Origin: CAZOGW01 sp964579415
GTDB taxonomy: Bacteria; Actinomycetota; Acidimicrobiia; Spongiisociales; UBA5794
Reading direction: 5' to 3'
Length of the DNA: 16,243 bases
Assembly (NCBI GenBank): GCA_964579415.1
Contig: CAZOGW010000069.1
Span: forward strand, 1 to 16,243
The translations under genes and the position numbers were made by a program. Below, piece by piece: positions 7,184-14,796 of this stretch. Below the pieces are notes generated by a model, which was not told where the DNA came from, ran no database searches, and worked only from the letters and a program-made list of their open reading frames with translations. The first letter of the stretch is position 1. Every line of letters starts with the position of its first letter.

Positions 7184-8032
7184 ATGCCGTTCATCGCCCG
7201 GGAGGATGCCCTTCACCGGTTGCGGGCCAAGGTCGCCGATGGTCGCGCCGTCATCGGGGCCGGTGCCGGCACCGGCATCTCGGCCAAGTTCTCCGAACGC
7301 GGCGGCGTCGACCTCATCATCATCTACAACTCGGGCCGCTACCGCATGGCGGGCCGGGGCAGCCTGGCCGGATTGATGGCCTACGGCGACGCCAACGCCA
7401 TCGTGGTGGAGATGGCGAGCGAGGTGCTCCCGGTGGTCAAAGACACCATGGTCCTCGCCGGCGTCAACGGCACCGACCCCTTCCGGCTGATGCCGGTGTT
7501 CCTCCGCCAACTCAAGGAGATGGGCTTCGACGGGGTGCAGAACTTCCCCACCGTGGGCCTCATCGACGGTGTCTTCCGGGCAAACCTGGAGGAGACCGGG
7601 ATGGGCTATTCCCTCGAGGTGGAGATGATCGCCGAGGCGCACCGCATCGGCCTGCTCACCTCGCCCTATGTCTTCGACGCCGACTCCGCCCGGGCCATGG
7701 CCGGGGCGGGCGCCGACATCCTGGTGGCGCACATGGGCCTCACCACCAGCGGGTCGATCGGGGCGCAGACGGCGCTCACCCTGGAGGAATCCGCCCGCCG
7801 CGTCCAGGAGATGCGTGACGCCGCCGTCGAGGTGAACCCGGACGTCCTGGTGCTGTGCCACGGCGGGCCCATCGCCGAGCCCGACGACGCCGCCTACATC
7901 TTCGCCCACACCAGCGGCATCGCCGGCTTCTTCGGGGCGTCCAGTATCGAACGGCTCGCCACCGAGCCCGCCATCGAGGCCCAGGCGCAGCAGTTCGCCA
8001 AGCTCCGGCTGACAGGAGGAACACCACAATGA
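7184..8032 (+). CDS. TIM-barrel protein, phosphoenolpyruvate hydrolase-like family
   Basis: The 282-residue product matches the TIM-barrel family annotated as phosphoenolpyruvate hydrolase-like, which corresponds to the C-terminal half of tomato Tm-1. Visible motifs are VIGAGAGTGISAKFSERGGV (23-42), LIIIYNSGRYRMAGRGSLAG (44-63), GDANAIVVEMA (68-78), VLAGVNGTDPFRLM (90-103), MGFDGVQNFPTVGLIDGVFR (113-132), ETGMGYSLEVEMI (137-149), ILVAHMGLTTSGSIGA (179-194), and LCHGGPIAEPDDAAYIF (224-240). These conserved stretches are spaced like the strand ends of a beta/alpha barrel. GGAGG at 7171-7175 serves ATG 7184, which directly follows the UPF0261 stop; the stop overlaps the cupin start by ATGA. The reaction is unverified and the family name should be read loosely. 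Confidence 0.92.
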   Translation: MPFIAREDALHRLRAKVADGRAVIGAGAGTGISAKFSERGGVDLIIIYNSGRYRMAGRGSLAGLMAYGDANAIVVEMASEVLPVVKDTMVLAGVNGTDPFRLMPVFLRQLKEMGFDGVQNFPTVGLIDGVFRANLEETGMGYSLEVEMIAEAHRIGLLTSPYVFDADSARAMAGAGADILVAHMGLTTSGSIGAQTALTLEESARRVQEMRDAAVEVNPDVLVLCHGGPIAEPDDAAYIFAHTSGIAGFFGASSIERLATEPAIEAQAQQFAKLRLTGGTPQ

Positions 8033-8427
8033 ACGGCCTGTTCGTACCCGGCGGGGAGATCCGCAGGGAACAGCTCGACTGGGGGGAGTTGGGCTGGATC
8101 AGCCGCCCCGACATCACCGGGTCGTCGCGTGTCACCGCCATGGAGGTGACGTTCAACCCCGGTCACGGTCACGCTTTTCACCGTCACCCCAACCAGGAAG
8201 AGGTCATCTACGTCCTGTCGGGTGTGTTCGAGCAGTGGCTCGACCAGGAGCGCCGGATGATGGGCCCGGGCGACGCCGTCTTCATCGCCCCCGGCGTGGT
8301 CCATGCCTCCTTCAACGATGGCACCGAACCCGTCCGCCTCGTCGTCACCCTCGGCCCCTGCGACGGAGATGTCGGCTACGTGGCCGAGGACGTGTCGACC
8401 CAAGAGCCCTGGGCGGGGCTCCGCTAG
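8029..8427 (+). CDS. Small single-domain cupin protein
   Basis: This is a 132-residue cupin, a beta-barrel fold that usually binds a divalent metal. Cupin motif 1 is complete: GHGHAFHRHPNQEEVIYVLSG, giving ligands His51, His53 and Glu58. Motif 2 is GDAVFIAPGVVHASFN with His92 as the fourth ligand. AGGAGGA at 8014-8020 lies 8 nt before ATG 8029, which overlaps the TIM-barrel stop. It is the third gene of the UPF0261 unit, so its substrate is probably shared with that pathway. The fold and metal site are well supported; whether it is an isomerase, dioxygenase or sensor cannot be told from sequence. Confidence 0.93.
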   Translation: MNGLFVPGGEIRREQLDWGELGWISRPDITGSSRVTAMEVTFNPGHGHAFHRHPNQEEVIYVLSGVFEQWLDQERRMMGPGDAVFIAPGVVHASFNDGTEPVRLVVTLGPCDGDVGYVAEDVSTQEPWAGLR

Positions 8428-8461
8428 GCACGTACTACGTAATACGTACTACGTACTACGC
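8427..8461 (+). repeat. Heptamer tandem tract 2 (ACTACGT/AATACGT)
   Basis: Units read ACTACGT (8434-8440), AATACGT (8441-8447), ACTACGT (8448-8454) and ACTACGC (8455-8461), preceded by a decayed unit ending in CACGT. The tract starts at the cupin stop codon. Its inner part is repeated in inverted orientation in tract 3. Confidence 0.9.
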
Positions 8462-8544
8462 GAAGAACCCGGCGACGGCTCCAGCGACATGCGCCCGATT
8501 CGCCGAATACAGAAATGGTCCACGGGTGCATGCATCGCCAGACC
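8462..8544. other. Spacer between inverted heptamer tracts
   Basis: These 83 bases between the cupin and xerC genes hold no convincing gene. Two small dyads are visible: ATTCG-C-CGAAT at 8498-8508 and the palindrome TGCATGCA at 8527-8534. It is flanked by a 16-bp perfect inverted repeat (8445-8460 and 8557-8572). Confidence 0.5.
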
Positions 8545-8572
8545 TAGTACTTAGTACGTAGTACGTAGTACG
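8545..8572 (-). repeat. Heptamer tandem tract 3, inverted orientation
   Basis: On the plus strand the units read ACTTAGT (8549-8555), ACGTAGT (8556-8562), ACGTAGT (8563-8569) and ACG. That is the reverse complement of the ACTACGT unit. It pairs over 16 bases with tract 2. Confidence 0.9.
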
Positions 8573-8580
8573 GTCTTCGC

Positions 8581-8606
8581 TACTGGATACTGGATACTGG
8601 ATACTG
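8581..8606 (+). repeat. Heptamer tandem tract 4 (TACTGGA)
   Basis: Three perfect copies of TACTGGA (8581-8587, 8588-8594, 8595-8601) and a partial copy TACTG end six bases before the xerC start. The unit differs from the ACTACGT type but keeps the seven-base period and a TAC core. Confidence 0.92.
8600..8605 (+). promoter_or_regulatory. Possible leaderless -10 element for xerC inside the repeat
   Basis: GATACT, formed by the last junction of the TACTGGA tract, lies 12 to 7 nt before the xerC GTG. No Shine-Dalgarno is present. Each repeat junction recreates the same GATACT, so copy number could shift or multiply promoter-like sites. Confidence 0.3.
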
Positions 8607-8611
8607 CACCT

Positions 8612-9490
8612 GTGACCGATCTCGACAGGTGCATCGTCGAATACATGGGCACGTTGGAGGCGCGGGCGTTGTCGCCGCACACCGTCGCTGCGTACCGGAG
8701 TGATCTCGACCAGTTCGCCCGGCTGTGCCGGCGGCTCGGTGTGGAGACGCTCGACGGGGTCGACCGCCGGTTGTTGCGCCGCCACCTGGCGCAGCTCAAC
8801 TCCCTCGGCTACGCCCCCCGGTCGGTGGCGCGCAAGGCCACCGCGGTGCGGCGATTCCTCGATGACGCGGTGCGCCGCGAGAAGATCGCGGCCAACCCGG
8901 CGGCACTGCTGGCCATCCCGAAGCGGCCCGGCACCCTGCCCAAGGCGCTACCTGCCGGGGCCCTGGCGGCGACTTTGGACGCCCTGATGGAGGGCGCCGG
9001 CGACGACCCGGTGGCGCTACGCGACCGGGCGATCCTCGAAGTCCTCTACGGCACCGGCCTGCGCGTCTCCGAGTTGGCCGGGCTCAGCCTCGGTGACGTT
9101 CCCAAGGGCAACTTCCTCCGGGTCCGGGGCAAGGGAGGCCGCGACCGCGACGTGCCCCTGGGCGGCGCCGCCCGCCGGGCGCTACACGACTACCTGGACC
9201 GGGCCAGGCTCCGGCTCGCCGCCGCCGGCGCCGGAGATGCCCTCTGGGTAGGGGCCAGGGGAGGCCCCCTCGACGCCCGCGGCGTACGCCGCGTGGTGCG
9301 CCGCCGGGTGGGGACATTCCCTCACGCCCTACGCCACTCGTTCGCCACCCACCTGCTGGAGAACGGCGCCGACCTGCGCACCGTCCAGGAATTGCTGGGC
9401 CACCGGGAGCTGGCGACCACCCAGATCTACACTGAGGTCTCCCGCCGCCACCTCAGGGCCACCTATGACCGCAGCCACCCCAGGGCGTGA
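8612..9490 (+). CDS. xerC: Tyrosine recombinase, XerC type
   Basis: XerC/XerD recombinases resolve chromosome dimers at dif sites. The 292-residue protein has the typical length. A SAM-like core-binding domain (about 3-95; SPHTVAAYRSDLDQF at 21-35) is followed by the catalytic domain. All expected catalytic residues are present: Arg151 in GTGLRVSEL, Lys174 in RGKGGRDR, His238 and Arg241 in PHALRHSFATHLLE, His264 in LLGH and the nucleophile Tyr273 in QIYTEVS. Its place between the dprA region and the sigma factor gene matches the actinobacterial chromosomal Xer gene, so it is not likely a phage integrase. GTG 8612 has no ribosome site and directly follows the TACTGGA tract. The 3' end overlaps the sigma factor gene by 26 nt. 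Confidence 0.93.
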   Translation: MTDLDRCIVEYMGTLEARALSPHTVAAYRSDLDQFARLCRRLGVETLDGVDRRLLRRHLAQLNSLGYAPRSVARKATAVRRFLDDAVRREKIAANPAALLAIPKRPGTLPKALPAGALAATLDALMEGAGDDPVALRDRAILEVLYGTGLRVSELAGLSLGDVPKGNFLRVRGKGGRDRDVPLGGAARRALHDYLDRARLRLAAAGAGDALWVGARGGPLDARGVRRVVRRRVGTFPHALRHSFATHLLENGADLRTVQELLGHRELATTQIYTEVSRRHLRATYDRSHPRA

Positions 9491-10256
9491 GCCGAGCGCC
9501 CGCGCCGCCGTTCCCGGCGTCGACGACCTGTGGCGCCGGCTCAAGCGCGACGGCAACCCGGAGGCGCGCGACGGGCTGATCCTGCACTACGCCCCCGTGG
9601 TCAAGTTCGTCGCCGGCCGCCTCCGCGGCGGCCTCCCCGCCACCGTCGAGTCCCAGGACCTGATGTCGTACGGAACCATCGGGCTCATCGACGCCATCGA
9701 CAAGTTCGACCCCGAACGTGGACTGCGCTTCGAGGCCTACGCGGTCACCCGTATCCGCGGCGCCATCATCGACGAGCTGCGCCGCCTCGACTGGGTACCC
9801 CGCTCGGTGCGAGCCCGGGCACGGGAGATCCAGGAGGCGCTGGCCACCGCCGAGCATCGCCTGGGACGGTCGGTGTCGGAGGCCGAACTGGCGAGCGAGC
9901 TGGGTGTCGACACCGCCGCGCTGCAACGGTCCCTCGATGACGTCGCCGCCGGAGGCGTGCTCGCCCTCGACGACTCGGGCGACGACGGCCCCCGACTCCA
10001 TGAGGTCCTGGTCGACCCCGGCGCCGACCCCGCCGGCCACGTCGAGCGCGGCGAGACGCGACGCATCCTGGTGGAGGCGGTCAAGGCCCTCCCCGAGCGG
10101 GAGCGCCACGTGGTCGCCCTTTACTACTTCGAGTCCCTCACCCTGGCCCGCATCGCCGACATCCTCCAAGTCACCGAGTCCCGCGTCTCCCAGATCCACA
10201 CCAAGGCGGTGTTGAGTCTTCGAAACAGACTGACCTTGGCAACACGGGACAGATGA
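9465..10256 (+). CDS. whiG: RNA polymerase sigma factor, WhiG/FliA (sigma-28) family
   Basis: This is an alternative sigma factor of 263 residues. Region 2 spans about 33-112 (HYAPVVKFVAGRLRGGLP, then QDLMSYGTIGLIDAIDKFDP, FEAYAVTRIRGAIIDELR, LDWVPRSVR). Region 3 spans about 115-160 (SVSEAELASELGV). Region 4 spans about 200-255 (ALPERERHVVALYYFESLTL and the helix-turn-helix ARIADILQVTESRVSQIHTKA). The EAYAVTRIRGAIIDELR-WVPRSVR pattern is diagnostic of the WhiG/FliA group. Streptomyces whiG occupies the same position upstream of rpsB, where it controls sporulation; in non-sporulating relatives the role may be motility or another switch. No anti-sigma gene (rsiG, flgM) is nearby. ATG 9465 overlaps xerC by 26 nt with only a weak AGGG upstream. 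Confidence 0.9.
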   Translation: MTAATPGREPSARAAVPGVDDLWRRLKRDGNPEARDGLILHYAPVVKFVAGRLRGGLPATVESQDLMSYGTIGLIDAIDKFDPERGLRFEAYAVTRIRGAIIDELRRLDWVPRSVRARAREIQEALATAEHRLGRSVSEAELASELGVDTAALQRSLDDVAAGGVLALDDSGDDGPRLHEVLVDPGADPAGHVERGETRRILVEAVKALPERERHVVALYYFESLTLARIADILQVTESRVSQIHTKAVLSLRNRLTLATRDR

Positions 10257-10259
10257 CAG

Positions 10260-10287
10260 ACTACGTACTACGTACTACGTACTACGT
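10260..10287 (+). repeat. Heptamer tandem tract 5 (ACTACGT x4)
   Basis: Four perfect head-to-tail copies of ACTACGT begin four bases after the sigma factor stop codon. Flanking CAGAC (10257-10261) and GTCTG (10286-10290) are inverted. Each junction forms the odd dyad ACGTA-C-TACGT. Confidence 0.95.
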
Positions 10288-10323
10288 CTGGCGACAAGCG
10301 TACGGCCTGCATCCTTCTTGCGT

Positions 10324-10351
10324 GATACGTAATACGTAATACGTAATACGT
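10324..10351 (+). repeat. Heptamer tandem tract 6 (GATACGT + AATACGT x3)
   Basis: One GATACGT (10324-10330) is followed by three perfect AATACGT units (10331-10351). It has the same orientation as tract 5, with 36 unrelated bases between them. Junctions form ACGTA-A-TACGT dyads. Confidence 0.95.
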
Positions 10352-10433
10352 GTTCGGCCCGATCTGTAAGACTCCTCGGACCCCGCTACCATCACCCTCC
10401 AATTCGCACGTCCACTGCAAATCCCGGGGTCGG

Positions 10434-10530
10434 GGCGCGCCTTGCGCCTCGCGGGACCGTGGAGCGGTCAGCGGCTTCAGCCGGCGCCGTTCCTCCAGGG
10501 TGGGCGGAGGTATAACCACAAGGAGGAATC
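10434..10530 (+). promoter_or_regulatory. Structured rpsB leader with a possible Shine-Dalgarno switch
   Basis: Small hairpins are visible at 10434-10448 (GGCGC/GCGCC) and 10455-10469 (GACCG/CGGTC). Further down, TTCCTCC at 10490-10496 is fully complementary to GGAGGAA at 10522-10528, which is the rpsB ribosome site. The CCTCC part can instead pair with GGAGG at 10506-10510. The two pairings exclude each other, so the leader could hide or expose the site. E. coli S2 represses its own rpsB-tsf mRNA; a similar control here is inference. Confidence 0.35.
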
Positions 10531-11252
<722 letters not shown>

Positions 11253-11256
<4 letters not shown>

Positions 11257-11879
11257 CCACCGCCATCACAGCCAAGGACATCCAGGCCCTCCGGCAGGAG
11301 ACCGGCGCCGGGATGATGGACGCCAAGCGCGCCCTCACCGACGCCGGCGGTGACTCCGAGAAGGCCAAAGATCTGCTGCGAGAGCGTGGCCTGTCGGCTG
11401 CGGCCAAGCGGGCCGACCGGGTCGCCACCGAGGGCGCCATCGGCTCGTACCTGCACACCCAGGCGGGCCGGCCCGTCATCGGGGTGCTGGTGTCGCTGAC
11501 CGCCGAGACCGACTTCGTCGCCAAGAGCGACCGGTTCCAGGAGGTGGCCAACGACATCGCCATGCACGCCGCCGCCGCCCGCCCGCGCTGGGTGACCCGG
11601 GACGAAGTTCCCGAGGACGCCATAGCCAAGGAGCGGGAGATCATCGCCGCCCAGGCCCGCAACGAGGGCAAGCCCGACCACATCGTCGACAAGATCGTCG
11701 ACGGGCGCATCAACTCCTTCTACGCCGACAACGTTCTCCTCGACCAGGTGTTCGTCCGTTCCGAGAGGTTCGAGGGCACCGTGGGCGAGCTGGTCAAGGA
11801 GTTGGCGGTGCAGATGGGGGAGAACATCTCCGTGGCGCGCTTCTCGCGCCTCGCCGTAGGCGAGTCTGGCGACGAGTGA
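11253..11879 (+). CDS. tsf: Translation elongation factor Ts (short form)
   Basis: EF-Ts recycles EF-Tu from its GDP to its GTP form. The N-terminal UBA-like domain (about 1-50) carries KDIQALRQETGAGMMDAKRAL. The core motif is SLTAETDFVAKSDRFQEVAN with TDFV at 86-89, the residues that insert into EF-Tu. The product is 208 residues, well under the roughly 270-280 of Streptomyces and Mycobacterium proteins, and looks like the compact type with a single core subdomain. The C-terminal EF-Ts motif LVKELAVQMGENISVARFSR is complete, so this is a short form and not a truncation. It overlaps both rpsB (ATGA) and pyrH (GTGA). Confidence 0.96.
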
Positions 11880-12586
11880 CGGACAAGCGCCGCGTCGTCC
11901 TGAAACTGTCGGGGGAGGCCTTCGCCGACCCCGCCCTCAACTACGGCATCGACCCGGTCACCGTCGATCGGGTCGCCGAAGAGGTCGTCGGGGTCAGTGA
12001 CGAGGGTCACCAGATCGCCGTCGTCGTCGGCGGGGGCAACATCTTCCGGGGCCTCAGCTCGGCGGCGCAGGGAATGGACCGCGCCAACGCCGACTACATG
12101 GGGATGCTGGCGACGGTGATCAACGCCCTGGCGTTGCGCGACGCCGTCGAGCGCGCCGGGTCGGACTGCCGGGTGCAGACCGCCATCTCCATCCAGCAGG
12201 TTGCCGAGCCCTACATCCGGCTGCGCGCCATCAGGCATCTGGAGAAGGGTCGGGTGGTGATCCTGGCGGGTGGCACCGGCAACCCCTACTTCACCACCGA
12301 CACCACCGCGGCGCTGCGCGCCGCCGAACTCAACGCCGACGCGGTGCTCAAGGCAACCAAGGTCGAAGGGGTCTACGACTCCGACCCGGCCCTCAATCCC
12401 GACGCGGTGCTGCTCACCGACGTGACCTACCTGGAGGTCATCTCGAAGAGACTCCAGGTGATGGACAGCACCGCCATTACCATGTGCATGGACAACGAGC
12501 TCCCCATCCGGGTTTTCTCGATGGCGGTCCACGGCAACGTCGCCGCCGCCGTCCGTGGAGAGCCGGTGGGTACTCTCGTGCATTGA
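11876..12586 (+). CDS. pyrH: UMP kinase
   Basis: PyrH phosphorylates UMP to UDP in pyrimidine synthesis and belongs to the amino acid kinase fold. The 236-residue protein shows the expected motifs in order: VVLKLSGEAF (7-16), VVVGGGNIFRG (49-59), DYMGMLATVINALALRDA (73-90), VILAGGTGNPYFTTDTTAAL (128-147), ADAVLKATKVEGVYDSDP (154-171) and DSTAITMCMDNELPIRVF (197-214). The start is GTG 11876, overlapping the tsf stop. There is no strong Shine-Dalgarno, which fits translational coupling. The frr start lies 13 nt after the stop. Confidence 0.98.
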   Translation: MTDKRRVVLKLSGEAFADPALNYGIDPVTVDRVAEEVVGVSDEGHQIAVVVGGGNIFRGLSSAAQGMDRANADYMGMLATVINALALRDAVERAGSDCRVQTAISIQQVAEPYIRLRAIRHLEKGRVVILAGGTGNPYFTTDTTAALRAAELNADAVLKATKVEGVYDSDPALNPDAVLLTDVTYLEVISKRLQVMDSTAITMCMDNELPIRVFSMAVHGNVAAAVRGEPVGTLVH

Positions 12587-12599
12587 GACGAGGTCGGAT

Positions 12600-13151
12600 G
12601 TGATAGCTGAGCTACTCGAAGAGGCGTCGGCGAAGATGGACCAGGCGGTGACGCACACCGCCGGCGAGTTCGGCAACGTCCGCACCGGGCGGGCCAACCC
12701 GTCCCTGCTCCATCGCGTGATCGTGGATTATTACGGCGCCCCCACCCCGCTGCAGCAGCTCGCCGGCTTCAGCGTTCCCGAAGCTCGCCTGCTGGTGGTG
12801 TCGCCCTACGACAAGTCGGCCATCGGCAACATCGAACGGGCCATCCGCGAATCGGACCTGGGACTCAACCCCTCCAACGACGGCACCGTCATCCGCCTTG
12901 CCTTCCCCGCCCTCACCGAGGAGCGGCGCAAGGATCTGATCCGGATGGTGCGCCACATCGCCGAGGAGGGTCGTGTCGCCATCCGCAACGTGCGGCGCCA
13001 CACCAAAGATGACATGGAGTCGCTCGTCGGGGACGTTTCCGAGGACGACGTCCGCCGGGGTGAGAAGGAGCTCCAGGAGCTCACCGACAAGCACGTGGTC
13101 CGCCTCGACGAACTGCTGGCACACAAGGAAGCCGAACTCCTAGAGGTATGA
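12600..13151 (+). CDS. frr: Ribosome recycling factor
   Basis: RRF splits the post-termination ribosome together with EF-G. The 183-residue product has the normal length and family signatures: FGNVRTGRANPSLLHRVIVDY (about 24-44), YYGAPTPLQQLAGFSVPEAR, the segment GLNPSNDGTVIRLAFPALTEERRKDL, and the long C-terminal helix AIRNVRRHTKDDMES. GTG 12600 with GAGG at 12590-12593 gives a family-like N-terminus. A frame from ATG 12555 would overlap pyrH by 32 nt and add 15 unlikely residues. pyrH-frr adjacency is near universal. Confidence 0.97.
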   Translation: MIAELLEEASAKMDQAVTHTAGEFGNVRTGRANPSLLHRVIVDYYGAPTPLQQLAGFSVPEARLLVVSPYDKSAIGNIERAIRESDLGLNPSNDGTVIRLAFPALTEERRKDLIRMVRHIAEEGRVAIRNVRRHTKDDMESLVGDVSEDDVRRGEKELQELTDKHVVRLDELLAHKEAELLEV

Positions 13152-13179
13152 GGGTGACGGCACTGCGACGTAGGAAGCG

Positions 13180-14796
13180 ATGACCGACCGGCCCTACGGC
13201 GACGACGCCGACGACGACGTCTTCACCGGGGACTATCTGGACGCCCTGTTCGAGGTGGAGACCTCGGGGGAGGCGCTGCCTCTGGAAATCGGCGGTGACG
13301 ACCCCGAGCCGGTTGTCGTCGACGACGCCGAGTTCTCCCTCGGCCCTCAGCTCGGCGAGGACCTCCCGCCGGAACTCCACGACGACGTCGCCGGCTCACT
13401 CGAGCTCGACCCCACCGACCCCGGGTTCACCACCGCCGACCTGGAGGACCTCGGTCCCGACGAGTTCGACGGGACCGGTGAGTACGAGGAGGAGCCGGTG
13501 GCCGAAGTACCCGAGGAGCCGCCGGCGACGGAGATGCAAGGCGACTCGGTCCCCACCTCGGACTGGCTGCTCGGCCTGGGCGACCCGCAGCCGGCCGGCG
13601 ACGACGCCGGAGGTGAGGGAGGGATCCCCGCCGGCTACGAGTACCTGTTCCGCGACGGAGCCGAGGACGATGCCGGCGATGAGGCACCCGCCGGCGCCGC
13701 ACCGGGCACCGGATCCGGGCCCGCCGACGACGTCTCGATAGCCCTCCCTCCCGAGGGAGGCGCCGACAGCTCCCCGCCCGCCGACTTCGAACTGCCCGAC
13801 TGGGCCGCCTTGTCGGACGACACGGTGACCTCCACCACCGAATACGCCGACCTGGCGGCGGAGGTCGCCCTCAGCGCCGGGATGGTGGCCGAGCCCAGCG
13901 CCATCTCCGCCAACATGCCAGGGATCGACACCGGCCTCGTCGGGATGGAGGACGTGGTCGGCGAGACGGCGCCTGCCCCCACCACCGCCTCCGCCACCCA
14001 GCCGGATCTGGCGATGCGGGTGCTCACCGGCCTGGGTCTCATCGCCCTTTTCGCCCTCTCGCTGCTGTGGCCGATGGTGCTGGGGGCCCTCGCCACCATC
14101 GTCTTCGTCGCCGCCGCCGGTGAGCTGTATGCGGTGCTGCGGGCCAACGGATTGCGACCCATCCCCTTCGTCGGGCTCGCCGGGGTGCTGGGCGCCCTGG
14201 TCGGCACCTGGATGTGGGGTCTGGGCGCGGTCCCGGTTGCGTTGCTGCTCACACTGGTGGTGCTGGCCCTGCAGATGGCGATGACCGGGCAGCGCCAGGA
14301 GCCGCTCCAGGACGCCTCGCTCACCATGCTGGGTGCGGTGTGGATCGGTGGGCTCGGCGCCTTCGCCTTCCCCCTGATCACGGCCGGCGACTACCGCTGG
14401 CTCATCGTGGCGGTCGTCACCGTCGTTGCCGGGCTCGACATCGGGCAGTTCTTCATCGGTCGGCGCATGGGGAAGCGACCGCTGGCGCCGGTGGTCTCCC
14501 CCAAGAAGACGGTCGAGGGACTGCTCGGCGGCGCCGCGGTGGCGGTGGTGGTGGCGGTGTTGCTGTGGGTGGTGTCACCCCTGCCGCTGATCCCCCTCGT
14601 TGTACTGGCGCTGGTTGCGGTGGTGCTGGGCCCGCTCGGCGACCTCGCCGTGTCCGTGGTCAAGCGCATCCTCGCCGTCAAGGACATGGGCACCATCCTT
14701 CCCGGTCACGGCGGGATACTCGACCGTATCGACGGGCTCCTCTTCGTCGTCCCGGCGGCGTGGCTCGTCTTCGAGGTGGCGGGGTTGATCACCTGA
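13180..14796 (+). CDS. cdsA: Phosphatidate cytidylyltransferase with a long acidic N-terminal extension
   Basis: CdsA makes CDP-diacylglycerol from phosphatidate and CTP, the precursor of membrane phospholipids. The catalytic part is residues about 276-538, with around eight hydrophobic segments. The motif SPKKTVEGLLGG is at 440-451, and the family signature runs from GDLAVSVVKRILAVKDMG (487-504) into LPGHGGILDRIDG (507-519), with its metal-binding acidic residues. Ahead of this lie about 275 residues rich in Asp, Glu, Gly, Pro and Ala with few hydrophobic blocks, probably disordered and cytoplasmic. The family is usually about 260-300 residues, so the protein is nearly doubled. ATG 13180 has AGGAAG just upstream. 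The frame is open throughout, and no internal start before the enzyme part stands out. The stop overlaps the dxr start as CTGA. Confidence 0.95.
   Translation: MTDRPYGDDADDDVFTGDYLDALFEVETSGEALPLEIGGDDPEPVVVDDAEFSLGPQLGEDLPPELHDDVAGSLELDPTDPGFTTADLEDLGPDEFDGTGEYEEEPVAEVPEEPPATEMQGDSVPTSDWLLGLGDPQPAGDDAGGEGGIPAGYEYLFRDGAEDDAGDEAPAGAAPGTGSGPADDVSIALPPEGGADSSPPADFELPDWAALSDDTVTSTTEYADLAAEVALSAGMVAEPSAISANMPGIDTGLVGMEDVVGETAPAPTTASATQPDLAMRVLTGLGLIALFALSLLWPMVLGALATIVFVAAAGELYAVLRANGLRPIPFVGLAGVLGALVGTWMWGLGAVPVALLLTLVVLALQMAMTGQRQEPLQDASLTMLGAVWIGGLGAFAFPLITAGDYRWLIVAVVTVVAGLDIGQFFIGRRMGKRPLAPVVSPKKTVEGLLGGAAVAVVVAVLLWVVSPLPLIPLVVLALVAVVLGPLGDLAVSVVKRILAVKDMGTILPGHGGILDRIDGLLFVVPAAWLVFEVAGLIT

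Noticed and set aside
8456..8540. A minus-strand frame ending AHVAGAVAGFFA at a heptamer tract, like the end of the 2050-2163 microprotein (IAWGFFG)
   Set aside because: It has no good start codon or ribosome site and only a short hydrophobic stretch, so the likeness is probably chance.
8612..9490. The tyrosine recombinase as a phage or island integrase marking a mobile element
   Set aside because: Its length, motifs and fixed position before whiG match the chromosomal XerC; no attachment sites or phage genes are present.
2013..10351. Heptamer tracts as a CRISPR array
   Set aside because: Units are 7 bp and contiguous, with no spacers of regular length and no cas genes.
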